In this document: positions 11,950 to 23,570 of the stretch, piece by piece | Numbering within the stretch: the stretch's first letter is position 1 | Layout of the letters: every line of letters starts with the position of its first letter | Assembly: GCA_905221605.1 (NCBI GenBank) | Contig: CAJNDS010000094.1 | Span: forward strand, 62,001 to 126,000 | Length of the DNA: 64,000 nucleotides | Reading direction: 5' to 3' | Source of the DNA: Symbiodinium natans | Lineage: Eukaryota > Sar > Dinophyceae > Suessiales > Symbiodiniaceae | Position numbers and translations under genes: made by a program | The notes under the pieces: generated by a model | The model's input: the letters and a program-made list of their open reading frames with translations, nothing else | Databases searched by the model: none | What the model was told of the DNA's origin: nothing

Positions 11950-12823
11950 GACCCTTCACAAGCCACTTCTCCTAGCCTGTCTGAGGTCAGTCGCCAGAAG
12001 GAAGATATGCAACGCTTGATTCTTGCTTTGCGTGGCCTTGGCTGCCTGGCTCTCCTGATCTGCACTTGCGAGAAGTTGCTGCTGACTCTGCGAGCGGTAG
12101 TGCCAAATCAAGTATTCCACCGACGCGATTCCCGTGGAAGCTTTGAACTGATTGCAGAACGGCCTTTGTTGTGGCATGTCTTTGGGCTGGTTGCGAAACT
12201 GGACCCTTGATGCGGATGAGGATGCTGCCATCCATGTCTTTGTCACGGGTGCAATCAGAACACCCCAGCAGCCCAGTCGAGGGGCACACAAAGCTGTACT
12301 GGAACAATTCTCTGGGCACCGCGCCGCATTGCTGTAAGCTACAATGGCCAGCCGGTCTCTTCCATTGAGCAGCTGTATCACTGTCCTCGTGGCACAAAGC
12401 AGACACATGCAGCAATGCGAGTGGAGGCCAAGGACGCAGCAGCAGTCCGAAGTGCGTGCTTGACAATGTCAATGAGGGCCAGTCCGTGGCCTCAGCAACG
12501 GCAAACGCAGACCTTGAAGCCGACCTTTCGTTAGAAAAACCTCAGCAATACCTCAGCAGCCTGCTTACCGACACTCCTGCGCCATCTGCCAGCATCGCCT
12601 CGTCGCATATGAAAGATCTGGACTAAGCCACAGCACTTTGCGGGAAGCACGATCCAGCCCATGCCTCTGCAGCCATAGAAGTGGACACCTGAGCCGACAA
12701 ACGGTCAACCAACTGCAGTCCTCTTTGATCTGATGCAGTCACTGAACTTGCTTGAAGCGCAGCAGAAGAGGTGCTTGCATCAACGACGCAGCAAATGTCG
12801 GAGGGCGTTCGGACATGGCCCAC
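11950..12823 (-). CDS. von Willebrand factor A (vWA) domain protein, partial
   Basis: Minus-strand exons together give a vWA fold. Exon 1 (ends 12748) has the MIDAS-type metal site DICCVVDASTSS (D-x-S-x-S). Exon 2 (12490-12448) reads HGLALIDIVKHAL. Exon 3 (12385-12320) reads TVIQLLNGRDRLAIVAYSN, the usual helix plus strand. Further exon(s) down to about 11950 include KASTGIASVEYLI and HIFLLATD, matching the later T-x-I and hydrophobic-strand motifs. The exon 2-3 intron has a GA donor (TTCG|GACTGC) and AG acceptor and keeps the frame. vWA domains bind ligands through Mg2+ at the MIDAS. The partner is unknown here. The start, the end and the last internal joins are unresolved. Confidence 0.65.
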
Positions 12824-14930
12824 TGGTGGAACCTGGGCCGTGCAACTGTTGTGGAGGCCATGTGCTCTGCTCAGCGACTAGGGCTTACAAAGCGCCTGAG
12901 TTCTGGGCTAAAGAGATGAGAATCTCAGAGTCCTGCCACGCAGTCTTTCACCGAGCATGCAAGACATGGCGTGGGTTCTGATTCGCTCTATGGCCCGCAC
13001 ATTGGCCGCCTCCATGCCTAAGTGACGGCTATTGCTCACCCCTTGGCTACTGCTCACCCTGAAGGCTTTGTCTACCGCTGGGATCCAGTCGTACGCCTAT
13101 CATGTCATAGAATCTTCCCAGCTTCGTTTAACGATCAAAAACCTTTCAGTGGCTCTCTCCTCCATTTCTTCCGCGGACTCGCCCCACCGTGCACCAAACA
13201 ATGCAACACAACTCTGGACCGGGATGCCGCCGATATGGAAGATGAGAGATGCCTTGTAGTCACCTCTTGACTGCAAACGAGGGGCACAAAGCTACTGCCT
13301 GCTCATCTTCAGTTGGAGGAGGAACCGCCTCAGCCTGCGATTGGGATTGCAATTCACTTAGCGCAGCTACCTTCACAAAGAATCACATGAACAAGCTCTG
13401 CGCAACCCTGACCCTGACCAATGTTGTCCAAATCTTGCTAGTCAGAGAGAGTCTTTGCACGTGTCCTAGTGGAGTGCTTCGGCGCGTTTGAGGGCGCGTG
13501 CTCACCGCTCTCTGCTTTTGCTTAAGTCAGCAACATGGTCACATGGTGCAGAACGTGCGCAGTGGGCGCCCGCTAACATGCGGCATCGAGCCGGGCAAAG
13601 GGCGGCGAGCCCTGCGAGGGTGCGACCAAACTCGCCGGCAGGGGGCCACCAACGTGTTCAACAGCCCTGTGTCGCTTGGGACCCTCTCGCGCTGGACAGC
13701 GGTATCGGGAGGAGCTTTGAAAGAACCAACGATACGATCAGGCACATCCTCAAGCGGACTTCTGGGGGCACAATCGGCGCGACGGTGTCGGAGCAAAGCC
13801 CGAAGCTGCACATGCTATCAAAGCAGCCTGGCGCACATCTCTGCGCCAACGAAATCGGGTCTTGGAACAAACCACGCATGAGCAAGCCCTGGGCAACACT
13901 GACAACAGGCATAACGCTCCATGCGTGCGTCCGAGAACCAAACCAAAACAGCGTCTAGCCTCGATAGTTCTAGCTGCAGCCACGGTGGACGGGGCCTCAC
14001 GATGCAATGCTTGAGTGCTTGAGTGTTTGTTGCACGCTCCCCCAGATGATCCTGAGTCGTGTGATAGATGTTGAGAGAGCCTCCTGTCCCATCAGCGCAT
14101 CTCGCAGAGCGAAGTTCACACGGATCTCGGTCGAAGAGGTCTCCTCACAGACGCTTGAGCACTCTGTAGCTTGCTAGATCCCTTTCTCTCTTGGAGAAGC
14201 GGAAGGCCTGTCGACAGGTTGGACACTGAAACTTCCCAGCGTGAGCAACCTCAGGGAAGAGTTTAGTGTCACTGGATGGTACTGGAATTCAGTTCTGAAT
14301 GCCTCGAACCTCCAATCGTGTGACAAGCACAGCAGATCGCGGAAGGCGCCCACCCGTACGCTACGGAGCTTCAAAATCCCTTAAATTTCGCATCCCGCTG
14401 TCTCGTGCCTGCTCCAAGCAGCTGCTGCAGAAGGTATGTCCACAGTTCAGCACCTTCGACAAGAGCCCTACGAACCGAAGAGGATGAATGGATGAAGAGT
14501 TTCGATTCAAGTTTTGATTTGGGTGTCGATTTGGGGTTGATGTTGGTGCCTGCGGCACGCGGCTCGGCAGCGCGTAGCTCTGCAGACCTGCTACGTTGCG
14601 ATAGCAATACGTTGCAATACTGAGATACCGCTGAGTCTACTGCAGCCCACATCTCCCCACCGAGTGAGAGAAACTTGATTTGAGTCTCAGACATACAGGA
14701 CACTCCATCGTGCGAACCGCCGTGTAGCGGCGTAGACTTGCAAGCAGCCTTACTGCCTACTTTGCGTTTGGGGGCTAGCTTCCTGCAGAGAGTGGTGCAT
14801 AGTGCATGGAGTATGGACCTGGAGTATATTGTTCCGCCGTTATGCACATCATCCCACCGAACCCCGTCTTCTGATCCATGACTGAAGCTACTGCCACAGC
14901 GAGTTCCAAATAGCAGGAAGGACAAAATAG
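12824..14930. other. Unresolved, GC-rich overlapping open frames
   Basis: Between the vWA and SET genes, overlapping frames are open on both strands around 13490-14000, which is more a sign of low stop-codon density than of coding. No domain was recognised. The tract may contain 5' exons of the vWA gene or 3' exons of the SET gene. Confidence 0.3.
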
Positions 14931-14939
14931 GAGCTGCCT

Positions 14940-17900
14940 TCACAAAGCACAGCGCGCAGACATGGGCAGATACTCTTTTCCGCGCTGGGACACATCTTCT
15001 CCTGCTTCTGAGAGACAACGCGGACACTGGCAGCAAAAGCCGTTGCGCTGAAGCAGATACCTCCAAGTACAGAGCCCTCCCACCAAGTCTAAGCAAAGCA
15101 CAGCCAAGCATTTTACACACAACACAAGGATCAAAATCCAAAACAGTTAATACTAGAAGCTTCTTGACTCTCTTGCCGACGCGGAACTCACGCCGTTGCT
15201 CCACAGGCCACTCAAGCAATTCTGGCAGCCCGTAGTTCACCACCAATGCCTGGCCCAAGTTGTGAAGCTCTGTTGGAAGTCTCCCTTGGATCCCTCTAAA
15301 CCCTAAAACCTAAACCCTAAACCCAGACCATACAAAAGATGCTCTTCAAACAGGGCTCATCTCCAGGCTCAAGGTCACGATCCGCCTGGACGAGGCAGGT
15401 GCCATCGTCGGGCCTTACAAGCTGTGCCCTTCTCTTAGACGGATTAGATCCCTAGAAGGATGAGGAGGTGACAGGGTAAGCAAAGCAACCGATCAAGAGC
15501 TAGGGCCCGGAGAGGAGGGTGAAGTATTTGGGTAGCTGTTGTTGGTAGCCGATCCGACACGTAAGGACATCGAAAGGTAGCGAGAGCTTGCAGCCGACTC
15601 CGGGTGCTGTTCTAAACTGTGCGGCATTGGTATCTTCTGGAGCTGTACATGCGCAGATGAGGAGGATGGAGCAAATAAGGGAGAGAGATCTTGGGCCTGC
15701 TATTGGCCTGATGCAAGGCAGAACGTAAGGCCATGTAAGGCCGAGCTACACTTGGAATCCTGGCTGAAGCGGTCGGAAGACTTGCCGCAGCCGAACAGTA
15801 GGAGCACATGAATGGTTCAATCGGCTGACCTCGACCCAGCAACGGATGGTGCACTTGCATCGCTTCTCGCATTGCATTGCACAGGTCTTGCGTATTTGAA
15901 CACAGAGATCATGGAGCATCACTTCACGCTGAGGCGCAAGAGAATACACGGCGTAGATATTGGGCTCCGCATTGGGAGACACTTGCTGCAAAAAGCCTTG
16001 CATCTTGCGTATGAAACATGTTCGACGGGCAATATCGACAAGATATTCACGGAAAGAAGCGCCACTTACAGCCATGTTGCGGTTGGCCTCCCAACGCAAC
16101 AATGCCCCAGTCAGGTTTTGAAGTTCAGAAGCTTCTGGCTCTTGGGCTCTTCCATATGTCATAGCCTGCCAAACCTCGGCAGCCTGAGCCTGGCGGCAGG
16201 CTCCCCATAATGCTTTGCCTGTTCTGGCTATTACCTTTGCTCTGTTGCCCCAACACAACAGACGCTACGGTGACTTTGCACAGTTGTAAGCTGATTTTGA
16301 GACACTGGTTTTGCAAATGCCGCGCCTGCACTCTCGCTCGGGCCTGTGCACTGAAGCCGTCCCCGGCAGAAAGGGACTCGAAGGCTTCGACCTCCACACC
16401 TTTGCAGCCCTCTGGCGAGAGCATGAACAGAACGAGGCAATAAAACTCAATGCCGTAAAAAACCATGACGCCGGGCCTTGGGTTGATTCTTTACGCCCCG
16501 AAGCCCGCATGTTGAAGTAAGCTCTGCAAACTTCATTCACGTCATTCGCGGTCAAGAGGAACGGCAGCTCCTGGCATCGATTCTTCGCAATCGCATTTCT
16601 TCACAGCGGTGACCTGATTTGTTTCGAGGCTTGGGGCCCAATAGTTCTCTCGGTTGATCCCGAGGTTGGGTATGGGGCTTAGAGTTCAGGATTTTGCACC
16701 CAATTTGCCGCTTATAGAAATTGTATGGGGTTTGTGTCCGGAGTTTTGCGCGAAAGTTTGGCGGGTTTTGGCCGAAAATTGCTTTTTGTTTTTCGGGTGA
16801 AATTGTATAAGGCTTGTCTGGAGTTTTGGGGGGTTTCGGGGGTTTTGGCGGGTTTGGGGGGGGTTTGGGGGGTTTTGGGGGGGCGTTTTGCTCTTTTGCT
16901 TTTGCTGAAATTTGGGGGAGGTTTTGTCGGGGGGGGATTGGGTTGTTTTGGGGGCTTTGGGGGCCTCAAGGGGCGCCGGGGGCATCTTTCGGGGCTTTCA
17001 TTCCTTGTTCAGGGTCTTTTGCACTGTGAAGAATGAAGGAGTATCGTACTGAAACGCGTACAATTCCTATTTATCCTGTCCTTGAGGGTTTAGGGTTTAG
17101 GGTTTAAGGGTTTAAGGGTTAAGGGTTAAGGGTTTAGGGTTTAGGGTTTAGTGTTTAGGGTTCAGGGTTCAGGGTTTTGGGGTTTAGGGTTTAGGGTTTA
17201 GGGTTTAGGGTCTGTATAGGGTTTATTTAGGGTTTAGGTTTTAGGGTTTAGGGTTTAGGGTGAAGGGTTTATTAGGGTCCAGGGTCTAGGGTCTAGGGTC
17301 TAGGTTTAGGGTTTAGGGTTTAGGGTTTAGGGTTTAGGGCTTAGGGCTTAGGGCTTAGGGCTTAGGGCTTAGGGCTTAGGGCTTAGGGCTTAGGGTTTAG
17401 GGTTTAGGGTTTAGGGTTTAGGGTTTAGGGTTTAGGGTTTAGGGTGGTTAAGGGTTGAGGGTTTAGGGTTTAGTGTTTAGGGGTTAGGCGGGGGAAAGGA
17501 TAAACAAATGTTGAAGGGTTCCACTCACACGCGTTGCCTTCAAGAGCATGACAATAGCGAATAGGCAAACTGCATCAACAAAAACCACCCCCCCCCCCCC
17601 CCCCCCCCCCCACACGGGCCCACCCCCCCTCCTCCACCCCCCCTCCTCTCCTAGGCCCTCCTAGGCTTGTTTAGGGGTCAGAGGGGGGCCCATCCCCTGT
17701 TGGCAATTTTGGAACAGCAAGAACGTATGAGGCTCCCAAAGAGACGACAGCTACAAGGATGGCGAAGCCCAGGGCCCGGGACCAGGATCCCGGGACACAC
17801 ATTCGCCTCGGCTTCCTGCCGAGAAGCGTCTGGAACAAGCAGACCCTCCTGCCAAATTTTCTGACGCCACCCCCCCCCCCCCCCCGCCCTGTGGGACCCC

Positions 17901-19565
17901 CCCCAATCGCTTGGAGGAGCTGCAAACCGATGCCGTGGAGGGTCCCGCTGTCGGTGCCTCCTACAGGGGAGTGCCCCCAAAACCCCCCCCCCCCCCCCCC
18001 CCCCCCACCCCCACCACCCCCCCACCCCCCACCCCCCCCCCCACCCCCCCCCCCCCCCCCACCGGAGCCAGGTTTTTTTTGGGTGTTTTTTTTGGTTTTT
18101 TTTGGGTATGTTTGTGGGTTTAGGGTATGCTTTTGGGTTTAGGGTATGTTTTTGGGTTTAGGGTTTAGGGTTTAGGGTTTGGGGTTTAGGGCTTAGGGTT
18201 TTAGGGTTTTAGGGTTTTAGGGTTTTAGGGTTTTAGGGTTTTGGGGTTTTGGGGTTTTTGGGGTTTCGGGGTTTTAGGGTTTTAGGGTTTTAGGGTTTTA
18301 GGGTTTTAGGATTTAGGGTTTAGGGTTTAGGGTTTAGGGTTTAGGGTTTAGGGTTTAGGGTTAGGGTTTAGGGTTTAGGGTTTAGGGTTTAGGGTTTAGG
18401 GTTTAGGGTTTAGGGTTTAGAAAACCAAAAAAAATACCCAAAAAAAACCAAAAAATATACCCAAAAAGAACCCCCACCCCCCACCACCCCCCCCCCCCCC
18501 CTTTAACCTCTCTGCCCTTCCTTCTGCGAAACCCTCTTTCCTCCTTTCCTGTCCTGGGGCCGGCCCGGCTGCCGAGGCGGCGCGCGCAAGCGTTTACAAT
18601 TATTACATGTTTGTGGGGGGCCAGGCCCCACTAGCACCAGTTCAAATCCTAAATTGGGGTCGGAACTGCCCCACCCCAGACCCTGCCAGACCCTGAAACA
18701 AGTTGGACGGCGATCCTGCAACCATTGTGATAAGCCCAAGACCAAAACAGCCCACGCAACATGCCTCCTTCCCTGCTCAAAAAGCAACTCATGATGTTCC
18801 GCAACTAGCCTCACCTCCAAAAACCCGTGAGACAAGGTCCAGCGTCCGGCTCCGTGCCGCGCTCTGAATGTTTGTGACGGTTTGCATTGCATTTGACTAA
18901 GAGCAGCTGCCTCTGGAATTCCCCCCCCCCCCCCCCCGCTGCACCCCGTAGTTCTTCATCGCTCATCGCAAAGGTGCGAGGCGACAGAGATCTGTCTTGG
19001 TTGTCCCTAGACCCTGGTTGATGCTTGTTTAGAGTCTTCAAACCTCGGCCGCCTGGCTTGCCAGGGTTTCATTCTGGGAAACAGCTCTGTACGGTCAGCT
19101 GCTGGACAAAGACCGACAGAAACCATACTTAGTGATACAAGAAGAGCAGCTGCAACTGAGAGAGACGTTGTTCCAGAGCACAATTCAATAACGTCAAATT
19201 TTCATCACGTCAAGCAAAAGCAGCATCTTACGGCATCTTGCAGCGTACTTTGCGGCGCAGACTTTGAAGACGTTAGAAGGCCGTCCCATGCTGTCCCAAA
19301 CCCCTGGCTATTGACAACTGCAATGTGTGGTCAAACTAAGTCTGAAACACCTATACTGGCCGGAAAGCTAAAAGCCTTTCGTGAATTTGCAGCTTCCTGC
19401 CTCTCCTTGAACACCACGCTGCCAGCAGTGAAGGCTCTACTGGCTTGCAAGCCCCTTCCTGATCGAGCGGTCTCCACAAGCACAGCACTAGAAGTCGAAG
19501 GGTTGGACCTCGCATGCTCCGGCCTTTGATTGAGTACATCTTGCAGGCAACGCATTTGTTGACAT
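14940..19565 (-). CDS. SMYD-like SET-domain protein (lysine methyltransferase-like), split over about 4.6 kb
   Basis: Exon 19565 to 19406 or 19397 has the SET start VLVETARSGRGLQASRAF with TAGSVVFKE. After about 3 kb an exon ending 15938 leads through NIYAVYSL to 15829-15786 (SRLNHSCAP, the cofactor-binding NHS motif), 15413-15359 (VQADRDLEPGD), 15249-15194 (LVVNYGLPELLEWP) and 15060-about 14944 (NGFCCQCPRC, post-SET Cys cluster). The four last joins keep frame using GC, GC, GA and GC donors with AG acceptors. SET proteins transfer methyl from S-adenosylmethionine to lysine. No MYND finger was seen. The middle section (16258-15938) and the assignment of the 19.5-kb exon to the same gene are inferred from domain order and strand. 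Its introns contain the telomere-like arrays at 15.3, 17.1 and 18.1 kb. Confidence 0.68.
15294..15326. repeat. Short telomere-like repeat (CCCTAAA type)
   Basis: About four CCCTAAA units with one variant, inside a short intron of the SET gene between the exons at 15413-15359 and 15249-15194. Confidence 0.85.
17084..17487. repeat. Interstitial telomere repeat array (TTTAGGG)n
   Basis: About 400 bases of TTTAGGG with variants including a block of GCTTAGG units near 17340-17390, TCTAGGG, and single-base changes. G-rich strand on plus. It sits in the large gap between the SET gene's first recognised exon and the rest, so probably in an intron. A G-rich TTTTGGGG-type tract precedes it at about 16720-16960. 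Confidence 0.95.
17585..18500. repeat. Composite block: poly-C runs and second TTTAGGG array
   Basis: Long C runs at about 17587-17610, 17871-17885 and 17983-18060 are followed by T-rich TTTTTTGGG words, then (TTTAGGG)n at 18117-18420 with TTTTAGGG variants. The array ends in AAAACCAAAAAAAATACCC, the reverse complement of the kind of sequence on the left side, and another C run at 18488-18502. Long C homopolymers are prone to sequencing and assembly error, so exact lengths are unreliable. Confidence 0.9.
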
Positions 19566-19589
19566 CTGAATGCAGAAAAAAACAAGCGG

Positions 19590-20860
19590 TAAGACTATGT
19601 GTAAGGTGAGAGTACTTGAGAAAGTGCTGCTTGAACAAAAACCACGGCGCCGGACACTGTATCCAAATTGGAGGCACTGCTCTGGGACAAGGGCCGTGCG
19701 CCCGCGAAAGCGCGGATGCAAGAAGCGCACCAACCACCTCCCAAGTCCCAAGCGCGCAGTAACATATACCCCTAGTCGGAGTCTCTTAGTCACACCACAG
19801 GCATTCACACTCATTCAAACAGGACAGCACGAAGAGAACTCCGCTCCAACTCCAGTCCAACGCCTTCCAGATCTGTCAAAGCTCACAACTTCGCACGGTT
19901 CTCCTTCTAGCTCTTGCGACACGCCTGTGCAGCTGCAGCAATGTGAAACAATGTTCAGCTAAAGTACTAACTAAGAACTAGCTAGCTTAGCAGCTAAGTA
20001 CACTTTCAGTACACTTTAAGTACACCAAGTACACTCTAAGCCATTGTTCGAAGAGAACCTCGATTGGACATACATTCGGCCTGTCAAGTAGACCGTCGAG
20101 CCGGCAGGAAGCCGCAGTTGCAAGCCATGGATTGCACAAGCTGCCACACCTGAGCGCTCACCTGAGGTTCGGCGATTGCCAGCGCGCCTCTGAAAAGGCA
20201 GAGTTCGCAGTGCCAGGAACGAGACGACTGCTGCGGTCACGTGCCCTGAAGTGGGCACCCAACTCGGCGGCAGCTGCCTGAGATGAAGGGTCCATCCAGT
20301 CTCCACCCGTGTGCGCGGAGCGCCCTCGCCAAAGCCCAGTGAAGCAGGGATCATCGACGGAGTTGCACCGGTTGCTCGTAAGGGCACTTCCCGCCGTGGT
20401 GCTATATACATGGCATGGCATCAAAGCTCATTCTTCAGATCCGATGTGCTTCTTTGGGGGGAGCACCCGAGCAACAAGCAGAGGAGGATTCTCTCACTGG
20501 TGGCTGTTTGCCCTCTGACGACGGCTGTGCACTTACTACGCACTTTACGCACTTTTTACGCCTCTCTCCCTCCCGGCTCTCCGGGCTCACTGCGCAGATT
20601 TTTGCGCGCGGTCCACCCCCTTTGGCCCGTCTTTTGGCTGGGTGGTAAAAGCTTAACGGCTTAAACCTTCACAGACTGCCAGGGGCAAAAGTCTGCTGCA
20701 AATTGAAAATTGCACAGCTCTTGATGGATGTCAGTATCTACAAGAACCACCAGCTCCAACACAAGTCACGGACAATTTTGATGTACATCCTCCAGGAGCA
20801 TGCGATCACATAAAAAAATAGGTCTTAAACTGGCATTAATTGCCTAGGACTGCTACTAAG
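19590..20860. other. Spacer with a possible upstream exon
   Basis: The minus strand at about 20420-20160 has a protein-like frame (DWMDPSSQAAAAELGAHF) that could be an upstream exon of the SET gene, but no motif supports it. A repeated AGTACACT word occurs at about 19998-20037. Otherwise nothing recognised. Confidence 0.3.
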
Positions 20861-20868
20861 AATACATG

Positions 20869-22137
20869 TCACGTGTCACCTTCCGCATGGTGCGAAAGCC
20901 TTTGGCTGAATCGCCGCGGTTCGAAATGGAGACTGCCCGCCATGTTCATGCACTCTTCTACTCGGATAACTTGTCTGCAGGACACAACGTACGCCAGCGT
21001 GAGAAATGTAGCCACTAGCGCAAAGCTTGTTTGTGCAACGAAGGTAAAGGGGTCGTGAAGAAGCGCAATGTCTGATGCGTATTGGCAAGCAGCAGCTGTC
21101 CCAACAAAGAGCATGTAGCTAGACTCTGCCTTAATGCCCAGGGAGCTATTGGCCACCTTCAACAGAAGTGTGGAAGACGCCAAGCTCAAAGATCCATATA
21201 AGAACAAAGCTGCGAAGTGTGGCCAGTCCAATGTCCATAGCACACGAGCTTCTTCGGGGAAGATTAAGGCCACCGGACTGAACATGATGAGCCCTACTCC
21301 GCCCGACCAGGTGAGCAGAACAGTATGATGCACAGAACCACACAAGTTGCGCTGAACCAAGGCAGATGTCGCCATGGCCAGGGCGGCTAACAAGCCCAAA
21401 ACCGTGCCAAGGAGGGTTGCCTGGCTGCTATGAGCTGCAGCGTTCAACATTGGTAGCACCGACAGCAAGAGCCCCACAGAGGCCAGACTCTCATCCCATT
21501 CAATGGGCTCCCTGAGAATACACTGCTTTAAAATGGCACCGAAGCTTGACAGCGTCGCAACCCCAGCAAGTACGTATGTCCCAGGTGCCAGATGCACGGC
21601 GCCACATAGCAGCATTGAACTGGCACTGATAGAGAAAGTGCCGAGAAGCATCTGAATTGCTTGCTCAGGACAATCTGGAAGTGCAGATGGCTTGCGTGGG
21701 TGAAATCTCACAAGCGCCACACCCGTAAACGCAAGCATGACGAATCGCGCGTAGATGAGATCTAGGACACCAATGCCCGCTCGCAAGTTTGCATTCTCGG
21801 AGAGGTTGGTACCCACTAGGCTCAGCGCAGCTAGTATAGAGGTGAATACTCGACTGTGCTCAAAACCTCGTAGCGATGCCAACTCTCCGACCAGCACCAA
21901 GCTGCAGATGGCTGTGGCCATGCAAAAAACTGACTGCGGCTGCTCGATGACGTCCAGGGACACGGCTGCTTGGGCTAGCTTCTTAGCCGTGGTCCAGTGC
22001 TGGCGCTTGCCTTGCGGTTGCGGTTGCGGTGAGACCGCAGAGATCGCAGCCTCTGGGTCCCAGCGCAGCACGTTGCTGGCAAACACCCCGGACGCATTGA
22101 ACGGCGCCACATCTGTTCGCTGGCTCGCCTCAGCCAA
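20869..22137 (-). CDS. Drug/metabolite transporter superfamily (EamA/SLC35-like) membrane protein
   Basis: About 420 codons are open without any intron, giving a polytopic membrane protein with roughly ten hydrophobic helices, such as VFTSILAALSLVG, YARFVMLAFTGVALV, LGTVLGLLAALAMATSALV and FALVATFLTLAYVV. The two-fold repeat of small, Gly/Ala-rich helices fits the DMT superfamily, which moves metabolites or nucleotide-sugars across organelle or plasma membranes. Substrate unknown. The stop is at 20869. There is no ATG at the left end of the frame: a stop lies 18 bases upstream of 22137, so the start is either in an upstream exon (an ATG frame at about 22230 could be joined by a GC-AG intron) or at an internal Met about 50 codons in. 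It is nearly intronless while its neighbours are highly split. Confidence 0.75.
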   Translation of the reverse strand: MAEASQRTDVAPFNASGVFASNVLRWDPEAAISAVSPQPQPQGKRQHWTTAKKLAQAAVSLDVIEQPQSVFCMATAICSLVLVGELASLRGFEHSRVFTSILAALSLVGTNLSENANLRAGIGVLDLIYARFVMLAFTGVALVRFHPRKPSALPDCPEQAIQMLLGTFSISASSMLLCGAVHLAPGTYVLAGVATLSSFGAILKQCILREPIEWDESLASVGLLLSVLPMLNAAAHSSQATLLGTVLGLLAALAMATSALVQRNLCGSVHHTVLLTWSGGVGLIMFSPVALIFPEEARVLWTLDWPHFAALFLYGSLSLASSTLLLKVANSSLGIKAESSYMLFVGTAAACQYASDIALLHDPFTFVAQTSFALVATFLTLAYVVSCRQVIRVEECMNMAGSLHFEPRRFSQRLSHHAEGDT

Positions 22138-22139
22138 GG

Positions 22140-23570
22140 GAAAATGCGCCCCTCACCTATGCCAAGACTGCCTCAAGTGACACCAGGTGGCGTTGGCGAG
22201 CGCGGCTGGTGGCATAGTGTGTGCCTTGCTTCATGCGTTAGTCTAAGCATAGGCTTCAACCAGCCACACAGATTTGGCATGATTCGCATGATCTGTGTCT
22301 TTGCTACGCAAAGCAAAGCTTCATGAATCTTCTAGCCAGGGCACTGCCAATCCTGTTGTTGCAGGCGGTCCTACAAAGACAGCAGATTTTCGAGGACCGT
22401 TCAGGGGCAGTTCAAATGCTGTGCATCGCGTCCTCTTGGAAGCTGCAAAAGTGTGGCATCGTCATCACATGACTCCTGCCCACAGCAGGCTGCACCAGAT
22501 CACAACCCACCGATGGGACGAGGACATTTACGCCATGCTATGGGCTAACAGTATCTACCCCCATCCAAAGATTGCTTCGGCTGTCTTCGCGTCCTGTACA
22601 GCAATGGCAGTGACAATCAGTCCACACAGCTGCAACGTCCAAGACATCAACGGAGACCTGCCGAGTCTGGCCATTCGCAGCAACGCAGCACTCGGACGCA
22701 GGGCAGACAGCTCGGCAACTGGCCTGTTCGGTAGGGTGGGGCTGGTAAAACTTCCGAAAGAAATAGAGTATTTCGAGCCACACGTAAAGATGCGTGCTTA
22801 TTCCAGCAGTGCTTGCCCCTGGCAACTTCGGACACAAAGCAGTTCTGCAAGCAGTTTGTGGCAACCGAGGAGACACACCAGGCTTAGTGCTGGCAAGACT
22901 AGCTCTTGTCTTGGACAAGAACGCTGGCATTAGCAGCAGCTTCCGAAATCACAAACATATTTAAGATCGAGCCCGCTGCCGCGCGCATCTGCGGGCAAGG
23001 CACGCTGCAGGTCTCTCGGAGATCAGAGCTTGCAAGCATTAGCAATTCAAGGGCGACGAGGCGCCAACTGCCTTGCCAAAAACCCATGACCACCAGCCAA
23101 CAATCAAGCCCTTTCTGAAACCCTATGCTTGCAATTTTGTGGCATGTATTATTCGGTTGGTAGGTAGACCAAGCATTCACATCAGCTGAGCTTGCCACGC
23201 TGCACGTCGCATGTGGTCCAGCTGCTGGATTTTTTGGAGTCTCAGAAGCGACTGTTGAACCTGTCCCAACGGACAACTTTACTGTTGCTTCTGACAGACT
23301 GAGACAGCCTTTTCAAGATCGTTGGTATGCACCCTCTCCGTTCAACCATGTGTGAACTTGCCGGGTCCGGCTGTGCCAAGTCTCGCCTTCTCCCCGGTTG
23401 GTTCGAAGTTCAACATGTTCAAGTCTTCGGGCCTCAAGCGGCGCCTCGTTTCCAATCGAAGGGCATCAACACACATCCAACAAGTGCCGGTCGGATCATC
23501 TTTTGCTTCCAGGTAGCTCCGGAGACACTGTGCGAGGTTTAACCTGCGGCAGCAGAGATGATGGAAAAGC
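22140..23570. other. Unresolved region, open frames on both strands
   Basis: A plus-strand frame (22295-22933) and minus-strand frames (22538-22930, 22899-23276) overlap. The minus frame near 23100-22900 has a hydrophobic stretch (LVVMGFWQGSWRLVALEL). None has a recognisable motif or firm splice sites. Confidence 0.25.

Noticed and set aside
17759..18142. Pro-rich plus-strand frames
   Set aside because: They come from C homopolymers and telomere-like DNA.
22138..22400. Dinoflagellate spliced-leader relic upstream of the transporter
   Set aside because: Looked for by eye on the minus strand and not found; cannot be excluded without a tolerant search.
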